64,000 nt of DNA from Lentzea sp. NBRC 105346. Lineage in GTDB: Bacteria; Actinomycetota; Actinomycetes; Mycobacteriales; Pseudonocardiaceae. Of the stretch, positions 37,879 through 49,611 are shown piece by piece (position 1 is the stretch's first letter; every line of letters starts with the position of its first letter). Under the pieces are notes generated by a model. The model searched no databases and had not been told where the DNA came from. It worked only from the letters and a program-made list of their open reading frames with translations. The position numbers and the translations under genes are program-made. The stretch is taken from NCBI RefSeq assembly GCF_030269605.1, contig NZ_BSTQ01000005.1:214192-278191 (forward strand), read 5' to 3'.

Positions 37879-38178
37879 TCAGGCGGCCGGGCCGCCGAAG
37901 ATCTCGATCGGCTTGCTGTCCGAGGACAGAGTCACGATCGCGCGCTTCGTGTCCTTGCGCTTACCGAACCCGGTGCGGGTGCGCTTGCGCTTGCCCTGCC
38001 GGTTGATGGTGTTGACGCTGACGACCTTGACGCCGAAGACCTTCTCCACGGCGATCTTGATCTGGGTCTTGTTCGCGCCCGGAGCCACCATGAAGGTGTA
38101 CTTGTTCTCCTCGAGCAGCCCGTAGGACTTCTCGGAGATCACCGGGGCGAGCAGGATGTCCCTGTGGTCGGGGATCAC
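37879..38178 (-). CDS. rplW: 50S ribosomal protein L23
   Basis: A tunnel-exit protein that binds trigger factor and SRP. It has 99 residues from the GTG at 38178 ([20 protein letters not shown]), which overlaps the rplD stop as GTGA. The open frame continues upstream inside rplD, but that extension is rejected. Confidence 0.97.
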   Translation of the reverse strand: MIPDHRDILLAPVISEKSYGLLEENKYTFMVAPGANKTQIKIAVEKVFGVKVVSVNTINRQGKRKRTRTGFGKRKDTKRAIVTLSSDSKPIEIFGGPAA

Positions 38179-38861
38179 TTCGAGGCCTCCTCGTCCACCA
38201 CAGTCGCCGTGGCCTCGGCGGAGCCGGCGCCATGCTGCGCCTTGCTCGCCAGGAACACGTCGAGCGAGTCCTTGGTGAACACCACGTCGTCGTTGACCAG
38301 CACGTCGTAGGTGTTGAGCTGGTCGGGGGCGATCACGTGCACGTGCGCCAGGTTGCGCACGCTGACCCACGCGACCTCGTCGGTGCGGTTGAGCACCACG
38401 AGAATGCGCTTGGCCTGCGTGACCGACTCGATCACCTTGCGGGCCGTCTTGGTCGACGGGGTGTCCCCGTCCACCAGGCCGGACACCACGTGCACCTGGC
38501 CGGCGCGAGCACGGTCCGAGAGAGCGCCACGGAGAGCCGCGGCCTTCATCTTCTTCGGGGTCCGCTGCTCGTAGTTGCGCGGCTGCGGGCCGTGGACGGT
38601 GCCACCGCCGGCGAACTGCGGCGCACGGGTCGAGCCCTGACGGGCGCGGCCGGTGCCCTTCTGGCGGTACGGCTTCTTGCCACCGCCGGAAACCATGCCG
38701 CGGGTCTTCGTGGCGTGCGTGCCCTGGCGAGCCGCGGCCAGCTGGGCCACGACGACCTGGTGCAGCAGCGCCACGTTGGCCTGCGCGTCGAAGACGGAGG
38801 CGGGAAGCTCGACCGAGCCCGCGCTCTTGCCGTCCGGGGTGCGGATGTCAACCGTGGTCAT
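38175..38861 (-). CDS. rplD: 50S ribosomal protein L4
   Basis: A tunnel protein and, in E. coli, the S10-operon autoregulator. The 228 residues contain the [20 protein letters not shown] loop that reaches into the tunnel, and a C-terminal Ala/Glu tail. Its start shares one base with the rplC stop (TGATG). Confidence 0.98.
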   Translation of the reverse strand: MTTVDIRTPDGKSAGSVELPASVFDAQANVALLHQVVVAQLAAARQGTHATKTRGMVSGGGKKPYRQKGTGRARQGSTRAPQFAGGGTVHGPQPRNYEQRTPKKMKAAALRGALSDRARAGQVHVVSGLVDGDTPSTKTARKVIESVTQAKRILVVLNRTDEVAWVSVRNLAHVHVIAPDQLNTYDVLVNDDVVFTKDSLDVFLASKAQHGAGSAEATATVVDEEASK

Positions 38862-39511
38862 CAGGCACCACCCTTCGCAGCCGTCTTGACGAACACCAGA
38901 CCGCCCTTGGGGCCGGGGACGGCGCCCTTGATGAGCAGCAGGCCGTTCTCGGCGTCGATCTTGTGCACCTTCAGGTTCTGGGTCGTGACGCGCACGTGGC
39001 CCATGCGACCCGCCATGCGCAGGCCCTTGAACACGCGGCCGGGCGTGGCGCAGCCACCGATGGAACCGGGCGAGCGGTGCTTGCGCTGCGTGCCGTGGCT
39101 GGCACCCAGACCACCGAAGCCGTGGCGCTTCATGACACCCGCGGTGCCCTTGCCCTTGCTGGTGCCGGTGATGTCGACAACAGCGCCGGCCTCGAACACC
39201 TCAGCGGTGATCTCCTGGCCGACCGTGTACTCGCCGGCGTCCGTCGTGCGCAGCTCCACCAGGTGGCGACGGGGCGTGACCCCGGCCTTGGCGAAGTGGC
39301 CCGTGACGGGCTTGTTGACCTTGCGCGGGTCGATCGCGCCGGTCGCCAGCTGAACGGCTGCGTAGCCGTCCTTCTCTTCGGTGCGAACCTGGGTGACGAC
39401 ATTGGGCTCAGCCTTGACGACGGTCACCGGAACGATCCGGTTGTTCTCGTCGAAGACCTGAGTCATGCCGAGCTTGGTGCCCAGGATGCCCTTCATCTGC
39501 CTGTCAGACAT
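38861..39511 (-). CDS. rplC: 50S ribosomal protein L3
   Basis: It binds near the 23S rRNA 3' end and the peptidyl-transferase centre. It has 216 residues from the ATG at 39511 ([20 protein letters not shown]) and contains the signature [16 protein letters not shown]. An in-frame upstream ATG at 39595 lies inside rpsJ and is rejected. Confidence 0.97.
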   Translation of the reverse strand: MSDRQMKGILGTKLGMTQVFDENNRIVPVTVVKAEPNVVTQVRTEEKDGYAAVQLATGAIDPRKVNKPVTGHFAKAGVTPRRHLVELRTTDAGEYTVGQEITAEVFEAGAVVDITGTSKGKGTAGVMKRHGFGGLGASHGTQRKHRSPGSIGGCATPGRVFKGLRMAGRMGHVRVTTQNLKVHKIDAENGLLLIKGAVPGPKGGLVFVKTAAKGGA

Positions 39512-39539
39512 TGGTCTCGTTACTCTCCGCGCCCAACGC

Positions 39540-39845
39540 TTACTGGATGTTGACGTCGACGCTGGCCGGCAGGTCGATGCGCATGAGCGCGTCAACCGTC
39601 TTCGGCGTCGGGTCGAGGATGTCGATGAGCCGCTTGTGCGTGCGCATCTCGAAGTGCTCGCGCGAGTCCTTGTACTTGTGCGGCGAGCGGATGACGCAGT
39701 ACACGTTCTTCTCGGTGGGCAGCGGCACTGGCCCGACGACCCGAGCGCCGGTGCGCGTCACGGTCTCAACGATCTTGCGCGCGGACGCGTCGATCGCCTC
39801 GTGGTCGTAGGCCTTGAGCCGGATGCGGATCTTCTGTCCCGCCAT
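39540..39845 (-). CDS. rpsJ: 30S ribosomal protein S10
   Basis: A head protein, also NusE in antitermination. It has 101 residues, [20 protein letters not shown]. It is the first gene of the S10 operon; promoter and leader lie in 39846-40100. Confidence 0.98.
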   Translation of the reverse strand: MAGQKIRIRLKAYDHEAIDASARKIVETVTRTGARVVGPVPLPTEKNVYCVIRSPHKYKDSREHFEMRTHKRLIDILDPTPKTVDALMRIDLPASVDVNIQ

Positions 39846-40100
39846 GATGGCTTGCCGTTCCTCTGCTTCTCGTACCGCTGCGGTGCGGTGCCTGGACAGG
39901 ACCAGGTGGTCCTTGGCGCGCTCCGCCCCTGTTTAAGTGTCACGGTGCCCGGTCCACGCGGTCGGGCGTGTCGCGCCCGATGCACATACCGGTCCCACTC
40001 AAGGTCTCCCCGGTGGGATGGGCCGTTCTAAATGCCCTTGCACCCTGATGCCCGCCCGCAAATCGGGACGTTCACTAACAGGGCGCGGACCGCTCGTAGC
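39846..40100 (-). promoter_or_regulatory. S10-operon leader/promoter region
   Basis: A 255-bp noncoding stretch between the tuf terminator and rpsJ. It must hold the promoter of the S10-spc genes. I found no convincing -35/-10 pair by eye and no conserved L4-binding leader hairpin. Confidence 0.5.
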
Positions 40101-40137
40101 GGGACGGCCGAATCCAAGGAACAGAATCGGCCGTCCC
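40101..40137 (-). terminator. Terminator after tuf
   Basis: An 11-bp perfect stem GGGACGGCCGA (40101-40111) / TCGGCCGTCCC (40127-40137). It is located 73 bp past the tuf stop on the minus strand and separates the str and S10 operons. Confidence 0.8.
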
Positions 40138-40209
40138 GTCGAGCAACCCGTTAAGGATGCCACACGTGCGTGAGGCGCTCCAAATCGGGGTGGTGAAGTT
40201 AGAGCTAGA

Positions 40210-41403
<1,194 letters not shown>

Positions 41404-41547
41404 TGGATTGTCCTCCTGGACTTCTTCTTTGCTGGTCCGGTGGGCTAGTGGATCGCCCGCCGGACTTACACGTCAGGGTCGGAAAATGCGGACCCCAGGG
41501 AAACCCCCGGAGAGCCCGCGGTGGAACTGCGGTGCTCCGGTGTGGGG

Positions 41548-43650
<2,103 letters not shown>

Positions 43651-43697
43651 GGGTCTTTCCCCTGTCTTGAGCTTGTCAGCTCACTAGGGCCGGGAGG

Positions 43698-43722
43698 GCC
43701 CGGTCCCTCGTCGGGACCGGGC
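43698..43722. terminator. Intercistronic hairpin rpsG-fusA
   Basis: A 10-bp perfect stem GCCCGGTCCC (43698-43707) / GGGACCGGGC (43713-43722) with a 5-nt loop, between rpsG and fusA. Without a T-tract it is more likely an attenuator or mRNA-stability element than a full stop. Confidence 0.55.
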
Positions 43723-43728
43723 GACACA

Positions 43729-44199
43729 TCACCAGCGGTAGTGGGCGAAGGCCTTGTTGGACTCGGCCATCTTGTGCGTGTCCTCGCGGCGCTTGACGCT
43801 CGCGCCGAGACCGTTGCTCGCGTCGAGCAGCTCGTTCATCAGACGCTCGACCATCGTCTTCTCACGGCGCTGCCGGGAGAAGGTGATCAGCCAGCGCAGC
43901 GCCAGCGTGGTGGCACGGCCAGGCTTGACCTCGACGGGAACCTGGTAGGTCGCACCACCGACGCGGCGGCTCTTGACCTCGAGCGCGGGCTTGACGTTGT
44001 CCAGAGCGCGCTTCAGCGTGACGACCGGGTCGGTACCGGTCTTCTCGCGAGCACCCTCGAGGGCTTCGTAGACGATCTTCTCCGCCACGGAGCGCTTGCC
44101 GTCGACCAGCACCTTGTTGATGAGCTGGGTCACCAGCGGCGAGCTGTAGACCGGGTCGGAGATCAGCGGCCGCCTGGGGGCCGGTCCCTTGCGGGGCAT
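43729..44199 (-). CDS. rpsG: 30S ribosomal protein S7
   Basis: A primary 16S rRNA-binding protein of the head. The 156 residues start [19 protein letters not shown] and end FAHYRW as usual. The start shares one base with the rpsL stop. Confidence 0.98.
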   Translation of the reverse strand: MPRKGPAPRRPLISDPVYSSPLVTQLINKVLVDGKRSVAEKIVYEALEGAREKTGTDPVVTLKRALDNVKPALEVKSRRVGGATYQVPVEVKPGRATTLALRWLITFSRQRREKTMVERLMNELLDASNGLGASVKRREDTHKMAESNKAFAHYRW

Positions 44200-44573
44200 C
44201 AGCTCTTCTCCTTCTTCGCGCCGTAGCGGCTGCGAGCCTGCTTGCGGTTCTTGACACCCTGGGTGTCGAGCGAGCCGCGGATGATCTTGTAGCGAACACC
44301 CGGCAGGTCCTTCACACGACCGCCGCGCACGAGCACCATCGAGTGCTCCTGGAGGTTGTGGCCCTCACCGGGGATGTAGGCCGTGACCTCGATGCCGCTG
44401 GTCAGCTTCACGCGAGCGACCTTGCGGAGGGCGGAGTTCGGCTTCTTGGGCGTGGTGGTGTAGACGCGGGTGCACACACCGCGTCGCTGCGGAGACCCCT
44501 TGAGGGCCGCCGTCTTCTGCTTGGCCACCTTGTCCTGGCGGCCCTTGCGGACCAGCTGCTGGATCGTTGGCAT
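44199..44573 (-). CDS. rpsL: 30S ribosomal protein S12
   Basis: A decoding-centre protein of 124 residues from the ATG at 44573 ([14 protein letters not shown]). The streptomycin-determinant lysines are present in [12 protein letters not shown] and in GRVKDLPGV. It is the first gene of the str operon. Upstream in-frame codons up to 44786 are leader, not protein. Confidence 0.98.
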   Translation of the reverse strand: MPTIQQLVRKGRQDKVAKQKTAALKGSPQRRGVCTRVYTTTPKKPNSALRKVARVKLTSGIEVTAYIPGEGHNLQEHSMVLVRGGRVKDLPGVRYKIIRGSLDTQGVKNRKQARSRYGAKKEKS

Positions 44574-44805
44574 GCGCCGGTTGCTTCTTCCGTCTGGCGG
44601 TCCACCTCGCGGCGGACCTGCTGTCTTTCTTGATCCCTCTCTGCACCCGAGGTCGGGCGTGTCGCCCGTTCCCAAGGTCCGCAGGAAACACCTGAATGTC
44701 CCTGCGAGTGGAGGACACTGCGGCCTCGCACCCTGTTCACCTCGTGGTAAAGCAGGGCAGCACGGGCACGCAGAGCGGCCCGACATGGGTCGGGCACGAG
44801 TAGCA

Positions 44806-44834
44806 AAGATACCCGCCCACGTCTACCCGGTCAA
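44806..44834 (-). promoter_or_regulatory. Predicted str-operon (rpsL) promoter
   Basis: On the minus strand, TTGACC (44834-44829) is followed by a 17-bp spacer and TATCTT (44811-44806). This is a good match to the primary sigma-factor consensus. It predicts a leader of about 225 nt before the rpsL start. The rest of 44574-44906 shows no gene. Confidence 0.7.
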
Positions 44835-44906
44835 AACCGGGGTGGGCACCCGCCGAATGCAGTAGACAGGAGCCGCCATTCCAAGATCTACCAAAGGGCG
44901 CCGGAG

Positions 44907-45479
44907 TTGTCAGACCCACGCGTGGACGCCGTCGAGGAAGCCGGCCGCAAGGCCGAGCAGCGCCTCGCCGGGTACCAGAACATGAAAGAAGAGATCGCAC
45001 AACTGCGGACGGCGGCAACGTCACCCGACAGAGCGATCACCGTCGTAGCGGGTCCCGGCGGCTCGATCATCAACGTCGAGTTCCGCCCCGAGGCCATGCG
45101 CATGTCGCCGCAGGCGCTGGGCCGCACGGTCATGACGACCCTGCAGCAGGCCGTCGCGCAGGCGGCCCGCCAGTCCGCCGAGGTGGTGCAGCGGTTCGCG
45201 GGTGACCAGATCGACATCGCCGCACGGGTGAACAAGGTCCAGGAGGAGATCTTCGGCCCGGCTCCCGAGCTGCCGCCGCCTCCCCCGCCGGCCCCCGCGG
45301 GCGGCTCGATCCTGCAGCAGGCCCGTCCGCAGTACCCGCAACGTCCGCCGATGCCGCCTCAGCCACCTCAGCCGGGTCAGCGGATGCAGCCGCCGCCTCC
45401 GCCCCCGCCTCGGCCGGCGCGGCCGCAGCGGCCACCGGTGGACGACGATGACGACTTCGGCGGCTCGATCCTGCGCTGA
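44907..45479 (+). CDS. YbaB/EbfC-family protein with proline-rich tail (ESX-associated)
   Basis: A 190-residue protein. The N-terminal YbaB/EbfC-like DNA-binding or coiled-coil domain (about 1-118; IAQLRTAATSPDRAITVVAG, NVEFRPEAM) precedes a proline-rich low-complexity segment (about 121-175) and the end DDDDDFGGSILR. YbaB-like proteins are known neighbours of ESX loci. The TTG start at 44907 follows AAAGGGCGCCGGAG. It is divergent from rpsL and the first gene of a plus-strand group that continues with WXG/EspC-like proteins 19 bp away. A role as cytosolic partner of ESX substrates is inferred. Confidence 0.78.
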   Translation: MSDPRVDAVEEAGRKAEQRLAGYQNMKEEIAQLRTAATSPDRAITVVAGPGGSIINVEFRPEAMRMSPQALGRTVMTTLQQAVAQAARQSAEVVQRFAGDQIDIAARVNKVQEEIFGPAPELPPPPPPAPAGGSILQQARPQYPQRPPMPPQPPQPGQRMQPPPPPPPRPARPQRPPVDDDDDFGGSILR

Positions 45480-45498
45480 GATTCCTGGGGGAACAGCA

Positions 45499-45843
45499 AT
45501 GAGTTTCGGTGTGAACGCACAAGAGATCATCACGTGCGGCAAGTCGGTCAGTGCCTTGGCCGACCAGGCGAAGACCATCAAAGGCGTCGCGGAGTCCGCG
45601 ATCGTGCCGGAGCAGTCGTGGGGCCTCCTGGGTCAGGCGCTGACGTACTCCGACTACGTGGAGCTGACCACCGCCTTCATGGACCACATGGAGAAGATGG
45701 TCGAGAACATGGAGAAGGTCGGCGACCGGTTGTCGCTCACCGGCGAGCACTATCGGGACATCGACGACGCCGTGAAGGGCGCACTCGACCAGATCGGTCA
45801 GCAGCTGACCGGCGCGGCAGCGCCGCCGAAGGTGGGTGGCTGA
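45499..45843 (+). CDS. EspC/WXG100-like secreted partner protein
   Basis: A 114-residue helical protein: MSFGVNAQEIITCGKSVSAL, then EQSWGLLGQAL. The SWG turn near residue 58 resembles the WXG turn of ESX substrates. Heptad-like MEKMVENMEKVGDRL follows, and GEHYRDIDDAVKGAL contains a YxxxD type VII signal. The ATG at 45499 has GGGGGA eight bases upstream; an earlier in-frame ATG lies inside the preceding gene. It is probably co-secreted with the next protein (inference). Confidence 0.75.
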   Translation: MSFGVNAQEIITCGKSVSALADQAKTIKGVAESAIVPEQSWGLLGQALTYSDYVELTTAFMDHMEKMVENMEKVGDRLSLTGEHYRDIDDAVKGALDQIGQQLTGAAAPPKVGG

Positions 45844-45844
45844 C

Positions 45845-46921
45845 GTGGCGGACGACGAAGAGAAGAAGGTCAAGAACGAGCAGGAAGCCCGCGAGGACAA
45901 CTACTGGACCAGTGAGGACGGCGGCGACGGCATCCTCAAGGGCGAAGGCTTCCTGGGCACCCTGCAGGAAAGCAGCCTCTACGAGGACGGCACCAAGGCC
46001 TGGAAGGCACTCGGCAACCTGACCAGCGGCGATCCGGCCGAGGTGAAGGAGGCCGTCAGCGACATCAAGGGCTTCATCTCCGACATCCCGGTGGCGGAGT
46101 TCATCCAGGACCCGCTCCACACGCTGCTCACCTTCGGGCTCGGGTTCCTCATCGATCTGATCAAGCCGCTGGACGACGCCCTGAAGCTCGTCACCGGCGA
46201 CGAGGAGGAGCTCGGCAACGCCGCCGAGAAGTTCGAGCAAGTGGCCAAGGACCTGAAGGCGATGGGCGAGAAGTTCGCCGACACGGTCGAGACGGGCCTG
46301 CAGTCCTGGCACGGCGAGGCGTCTGGCGCGAGCCGCGAGCGGTTGAGCGAGTTCGCCGAGGGCATCATGGAGACCGGCGGCGAGGCCGAGAGCATCGTTG
46401 CGCTGCTCAACGGCAGCAAGGCGCTGATGAAGACGGCCTACGACCTGGTCATGGACCTCATCGCTTCACTGATCGAGTGGTTGATCATCACGTGGCTGGC
46501 GGCACAGGCCGCCGCTGTCCCGACCTGCGGAGCCTCCGAGGTCGCGGCGGCGGGCGCCACCGCGGTCGAGGTCGGCGTCACGACCTCACGGGTCGCGAAG
46601 ATCGTGCAGAAGGTGACGCAGATCCTGCAGAAGATCGGCCGGGTGTTCAAGGTGCTCTCCGGCAAGCTCGCGGGCCCCAAGTGGTGGCGCAACGCCGCCG
46701 AGAAGTTCGCCGGCAAGGACGCCATGAACACCTTCAGGGGCGGCCCAGGGGTCGGTCCCGGTGGCTGGAAGGGATCCGCTCAGGCGTTCGGAAAGGACGC
46801 CTTGGGCGCTGCCGGTACCACGCTCGGCACGAATGCCGTGGAGGGTGGCCCGGACGTCATCGGCATGATGACCGACGAAGCACCGGACGCGTCCGAAGTC
46901 GACCGCAAGCTGTCCATCTGA
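45845..46921 (+). CDS. Large ESX-associated membrane protein with WXG-like helical domain
   Basis: A 358-residue protein. An acidic N-terminus precedes a helical region with LQSWHGEASGASRERL (W-x-G-like, about residue 155), hydrophobic helices (about 199-225: DLVMDLIASLIEWLIITWLAAQAAA) and a basic/Gly-rich C-terminus. This resembles long WXG-fold or LXG-like proteins but without a recognisable toxin domain. The GTG at 45845 is preferred, having AAGGTGGG eight bases before it; a GTG at 45836 overlaps the previous gene. The function is unknown. Confidence 0.7.
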   Translation: MADDEEKKVKNEQEAREDNYWTSEDGGDGILKGEGFLGTLQESSLYEDGTKAWKALGNLTSGDPAEVKEAVSDIKGFISDIPVAEFIQDPLHTLLTFGLGFLIDLIKPLDDALKLVTGDEEELGNAAEKFEQVAKDLKAMGEKFADTVETGLQSWHGEASGASRERLSEFAEGIMETGGEAESIVALLNGSKALMKTAYDLVMDLIASLIEWLIITWLAAQAAAVPTCGASEVAAAGATAVEVGVTTSRVAKIVQKVTQILQKIGRVFKVLSGKLAGPKWWRNAAEKFAGKDAMNTFRGGPGVGPGGWKGSAQAFGKDALGAAGTTLGTNAVEGGPDVIGMMTDEAPDASEVDRKLSI

Positions 46922-46934
46922 CCGGAGAGATGAC

Positions 46935-47489
46935 GTGTCGGTTCCTGCCCAGTGGCACCAGCAGTACCAACAGCCGCACCCGGTCGGCAAGAAGCCCAAA
47001 GTGACCCGGCTGGGGATCATCGTCGCGACGGTGGTCCTCGCCGGCGTCGGCGTGATGATCTACTTCATCGCGACCTCGACCCCGGACGTGGGCGAGTGCG
47101 CCGAGGCCAAGGAAAAGGATCACGGCAAGGTCGAGCTCGTGCAGGCCGACTGCGGCTCGTCGGAGGCGATGTACTACGTCGCCGACACCGTCACCGCCCG
47201 GTCGCCGAAGTGTCCGGACGGCGACTACAAGACGACCCGCGACACCGGTTCCCGCAAGAGCAGGACCGACACGTTGACCTGCTACACGTTGAACGTGAAG
47301 GAAGGCGACTGCCTCAAAGCGCACAAGTACGCGAACAACACCCTGAGCGAGCGGGTGCCCTGCGCGTCGGCCGAGCTGAAGGTCGCGAAAGTCGTCGAGG
47401 GCAAGGCGGACGACACGCTCTGTTCGGGCGGTCTCGAGGCCTACACGTACTCGAAGCCTGCTAAGACGATCTGCATGGTGAAGCCATGA
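46935..47489 (+). CDS. Membrane-anchored eight-cysteine protein (LppU/SCO3897-like)
   Basis: A 184-residue protein with a cytosolic Gln/Pro stretch, a transmembrane helix (about 26-46, LGIIVATVVLAGVGVMIYF) and an extracytoplasmic domain with eight cysteines (GEC, ADC, KC, LTC, GDC, PC, LC, IC). It is clearly paralogous to the next gene, with the same order EAMYxVxDTVxxRSPxCPxGDY and LNVKxGDCL. GTG start with GGAGAG upstream. It overlaps the next gene by 4 bp. Confidence 0.8.
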   Translation: MSVPAQWHQQYQQPHPVGKKPKVTRLGIIVATVVLAGVGVMIYFIATSTPDVGECAEAKEKDHGKVELVQADCGSSEAMYYVADTVTARSPKCPDGDYKTTRDTGSRKSRTDTLTCYTLNVKEGDCLKAHKYANNTLSERVPCASAELKVAKVVEGKADDTLCSGGLEAYTYSKPAKTICMVKP

Positions 47490-47944
47490 GGATCGCCGTC
47501 GCCGTCGCCGTCGCGTTGCTCCTGAGCGGGTGCGGCGTGTGGACCAGCACGCCGAGCGTCGGCGACTGCGCCGAGGTGAAGGACATGTCCCGCAACCGGT
47601 ACGAACTGTCGAAAGTGGACTGTTCGAAACCGGAGGCGATGTACAGGCTCGTCGACACGGTGAGCGGGCGCAGCCCGTCGTGCCCGCGCGGCGACTACGT
47701 CGAGGACACGTCGATCCGCAACAAGAAGACCGAGCGCAAGACGCGCCAGTGCTTCGTGCTCAACGTGAAGCAGGGCGACTGCCTCAACGCGGTCGACTCG
47801 AACACGTATCAGCGGACGGCGTGCGGCGGTTCGGCCCGGAAGGTGTCCAAGGTCGTCGACGGCAAGAACGACCCGGCGGTGTGCGGAAGCGACGAGCCGC
47901 AGACGTACTCGCGGCCGACGTTGACGATCTGCATCACCAGATGA
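47486..47944 (+). CDS. Eight-cysteine lipoprotein (LppU/SCO3897-like)
   Basis: A 152-residue lipoprotein with signal peptide and lipobox LLLSGC, lipid-modified Cys16. The mature domain has the same eight-cysteine layout as the protein encoded just upstream, including PEAMYRLVDTVSGRSPSC and LNVKQGDCLN. So one copy is membrane-anchored by a helix and its tandem sister by a lipid. It is coupled to both neighbours by 4-bp ATGA overlaps. The function is unknown. Confidence 0.82.
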   Translation: MRIAVAVAVALLLSGCGVWTSTPSVGDCAEVKDMSRNRYELSKVDCSKPEAMYRLVDTVSGRSPSCPRGDYVEDTSIRNKKTERKTRQCFVLNVKQGDCLNAVDSNTYQRTACGGSARKVSKVVDGKNDPAVCGSDEPQTYSRPTLTICITR

Positions 47945-48750
47945 GCCTCGTCGCCGCCATGGCGGCCCTCACCGGGTCGCAGGCCGAGCCCGAGGTGCTG
48001 GGCACGCACGACGACGTGGTCGTCGTGCGTGTCGGCGACGTGGTGGCGAAGGCGCACGCGGAGGGCACGGACGTCGAGGCGCTGGCGGCCCGCATGCGGA
48101 TCGCGGCGGACCTGCCGGGCCTGATGCTGCCGCCGATCTCGCCGGAGCCGGTGGAGATCGACGGCCGGCCGGTGACGTTGTGGCCGTATGGCACACCGGT
48201 GAGCCAGGCGGACCCGGACCGGGCGCCGTGGGAGGAGAGCGCCACGCTGCTGGCGCGGCTGCACGCCATCCCGTTCGACGGGCTGCCGTCCACGGCGCAC
48301 GACCGGATCCTGCGCGCGGTACACGCGCTACCGCCGGAGGCGCCGGGCGCGGACCTGGTGCTGAGGGCGTTCGCGACGTTGCCGCCGCTGGAGCTGCCAG
48401 GCAGTTCGCTGATCCACGGCGACTACCACCTGGGCCAGCTGGTGCACCGCGACGAGTGGCTGTTGATCGACGTGGACGACCTGGGCGCGGGCGCCCCCGT
48501 GTGGGACCTGGCGCGCCCGGCGGCGCTGTACGCGGCGGGCATCCTCCCCGCCGACCTGTGGACACGTTTCCTGGACGCGTACCGCTCAGCGGGCGGAATC
48601 GCGCTGCCAGGGGAACCATGGGCGATCCTGGACGTCCCAGCTCGTGCGTTCATCGTTCAGATGGCCGCGCGGGCCATCATCATGAACACGGACGCGAAGG
48701 ACGCGCTCTTGGAAACGTGTGACCGCATCGTGGCGTCGGCGCACGGCTAA
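47941..48750 (+). CDS. Aminoglycoside phosphotransferase-fold (APH) kinase
   Basis: A 269-residue kinase-like protein. The catalytic loop HGDYHLGQ (about residues 159-166) has Gln where the common APH motif has Asn (HGDxxxxN), as in maltokinase-type proteins. The metal-binding motif is IDVDDLGAG. No glycine-rich ATP loop is obvious, as in many APH proteins. The ATG at 47941 overlaps the lipoprotein stop (ATGA), so it is translated with the eight-cysteine genes. The substrate is unknown: a small molecule or sugar is likelier than an antibiotic. Confidence 0.82.
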   Translation: MSLVAAMAALTGSQAEPEVLGTHDDVVVVRVGDVVAKAHAEGTDVEALAARMRIAADLPGLMLPPISPEPVEIDGRPVTLWPYGTPVSQADPDRAPWEESATLLARLHAIPFDGLPSTAHDRILRAVHALPPEAPGADLVLRAFATLPPLELPGSSLIHGDYHLGQLVHRDEWLLIDVDDLGAGAPVWDLARPAALYAAGILPADLWTRFLDAYRSAGGIALPGEPWAILDVPARAFIVQMAARAIIMNTDAKDALLETCDRIVASAHG

Positions 48751-48788
48751 TATCGTTTTTGTCCGGTCCCTTTCAGGAGGCTCACGCG

Positions 48789-49073
48789 ATGCAGTGTCCC
48801 AAGTGTCATGCCAACATGCGCACGTTCGACCGCATGGGGGTCCACATCGAGCAGTGTGACGGCTGCCGTGGGGTCTTCCTCGACTATGGCGAGCTCGAGG
48901 CCATCACGCGCCTCGAGGCCCAGGTCGCGGCCCCGCCGCCCCCTCCGCCGCCCGCGGCCCACTACCCGGCCCCGGCCCAGCCCGCGTGGGGTGCCGCCCA
49001 CCACCAGCCCGTGCACTACCACTACGGCCACCGCAAGCACCACGGCCTCGCGGGCCTGTTCTTCTCCTCGTGA
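48789..49073 (+). CDS. TFIIB-type zinc-ribbon protein
   Basis: A 94-residue protein with an N-terminal zinc ribbon CPKC...CDGC (cysteines 3, 6, 25 and 28), the zf-TFIIB domain (MRTFDRMGVHIEQCDGCRGV, FLDYGELEAI), then a Pro-rich and His-rich tail. The ATG at 48789 follows an excellent CAGGAGG. Widespread in actinobacteria; function not established. A hairpin terminator follows. Confidence 0.88.
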   Translation: MQCPKCHANMRTFDRMGVHIEQCDGCRGVFLDYGELEAITRLEAQVAAPPPPPPPAAHYPAPAQPAWGAAHHQPVHYHYGHRKHHGLAGLFFSS

Positions 49074-49083
49074 CCTAGCCGCG

Positions 49084-49110
49084 CGGCCCCGGAACCCTGC
49101 TCCGGGGCCG
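49084..49110 (+). terminator. Terminator after the zinc-ribbon gene
   Basis: A 10-bp stem CGGCCCCGGA (49084-49093) / TCCGGGGCCG (49101-49110), followed by TTGAC. The following -35 box begins one base later. Confidence 0.75.
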
Positions 49111-49148
49111 TTGACGACTACCGAAAAACAGGGTGATAATCGGTAGTC
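49111..49148 (+). promoter_or_regulatory. Promoter overlapped by an inverted-repeat operator
   Basis: TTGACG (49111-49116), an 18-bp spacer and GATAAT (49135-49140) make a near-consensus promoter. The 9-bp inverted repeats GACTACCGA (49116-49124) and TCGGTAGTC (49140-49148) overlap the -35 edge and the -10 edge. This is the usual design of a self-repressed toxin-antitoxin promoter. A GGAGGAGG ribosome site follows at about 49152. Confidence 0.75.
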
Positions 49149-49164
49149 AGCGGGAGGAGGAGTC

Positions 49165-49611
49165 ATGTCCGTTGCAACCGAGGCCGCTCAGATCCGCGAT
49201 CTGTTCTCCGCGATCGAGGAGATCGAGGAAGTAGCTTCGTCGATGGCAGCAGACGACGAACGCCGCCACAAGCTGGTAGGCGTGGTGAACCGCACCCTGC
49301 GCCAGGCCCCGCCGGTCCGCCCGGTAGTAGCGGGCGAGCTCCTGGACCTGACCGAGAAGACCGTGAAGGCGTGGGCCCGCGAGGGCGTCCTGCAGATCCA
49401 CAGCCAGGAACCCCGCATGCTCCTGGACACTGTCCGCCTGCACGAGGTACTCCACCTGGTCTCCGACCTGCGCCGAGCAGGCAAGAACCGCGGCCTGCTG
49501 GACGAGGTCCACCGCCGCCTGAGCGACCAGTCGCTACTAGACCGCACCGACCTTGCCACCTCGCTGGATGAGATGCGCAACGGCAAAGGACGCGTGGTCC
49601 GCTCTCCTTGA
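49165..49611 (+). CDS. HTH (MerR-like) antitoxin candidate
   Basis: A 148-residue protein with a helix-turn-helix of MerR/excisionase style (VVAGELLDLTEKTVKAWAREGVL, about 51-73, given here in two parts: VVAGELLDLTEKTV and KAWAREGVL) between helical flanks. The C-terminal region is charged. ATG with GGAGGAGG upstream. It overlaps the following gene as TTGA, and an inverted-repeat operator lies over the promoter. Together these indicate an antitoxin-repressor of a type II module (inference). I do not recognise an exact family. Confidence 0.68.
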   Translation: MSVATEAAQIRDLFSAIEEIEEVASSMAADDERRHKLVGVVNRTLRQAPPVRPVVAGELLDLTEKTVKAWAREGVLQIHSQEPRMLLDTVRLHEVLHLVSDLRRAGKNRGLLDEVHRRLSDQSLLDRTDLATSLDEMRNGKGRVVRSP

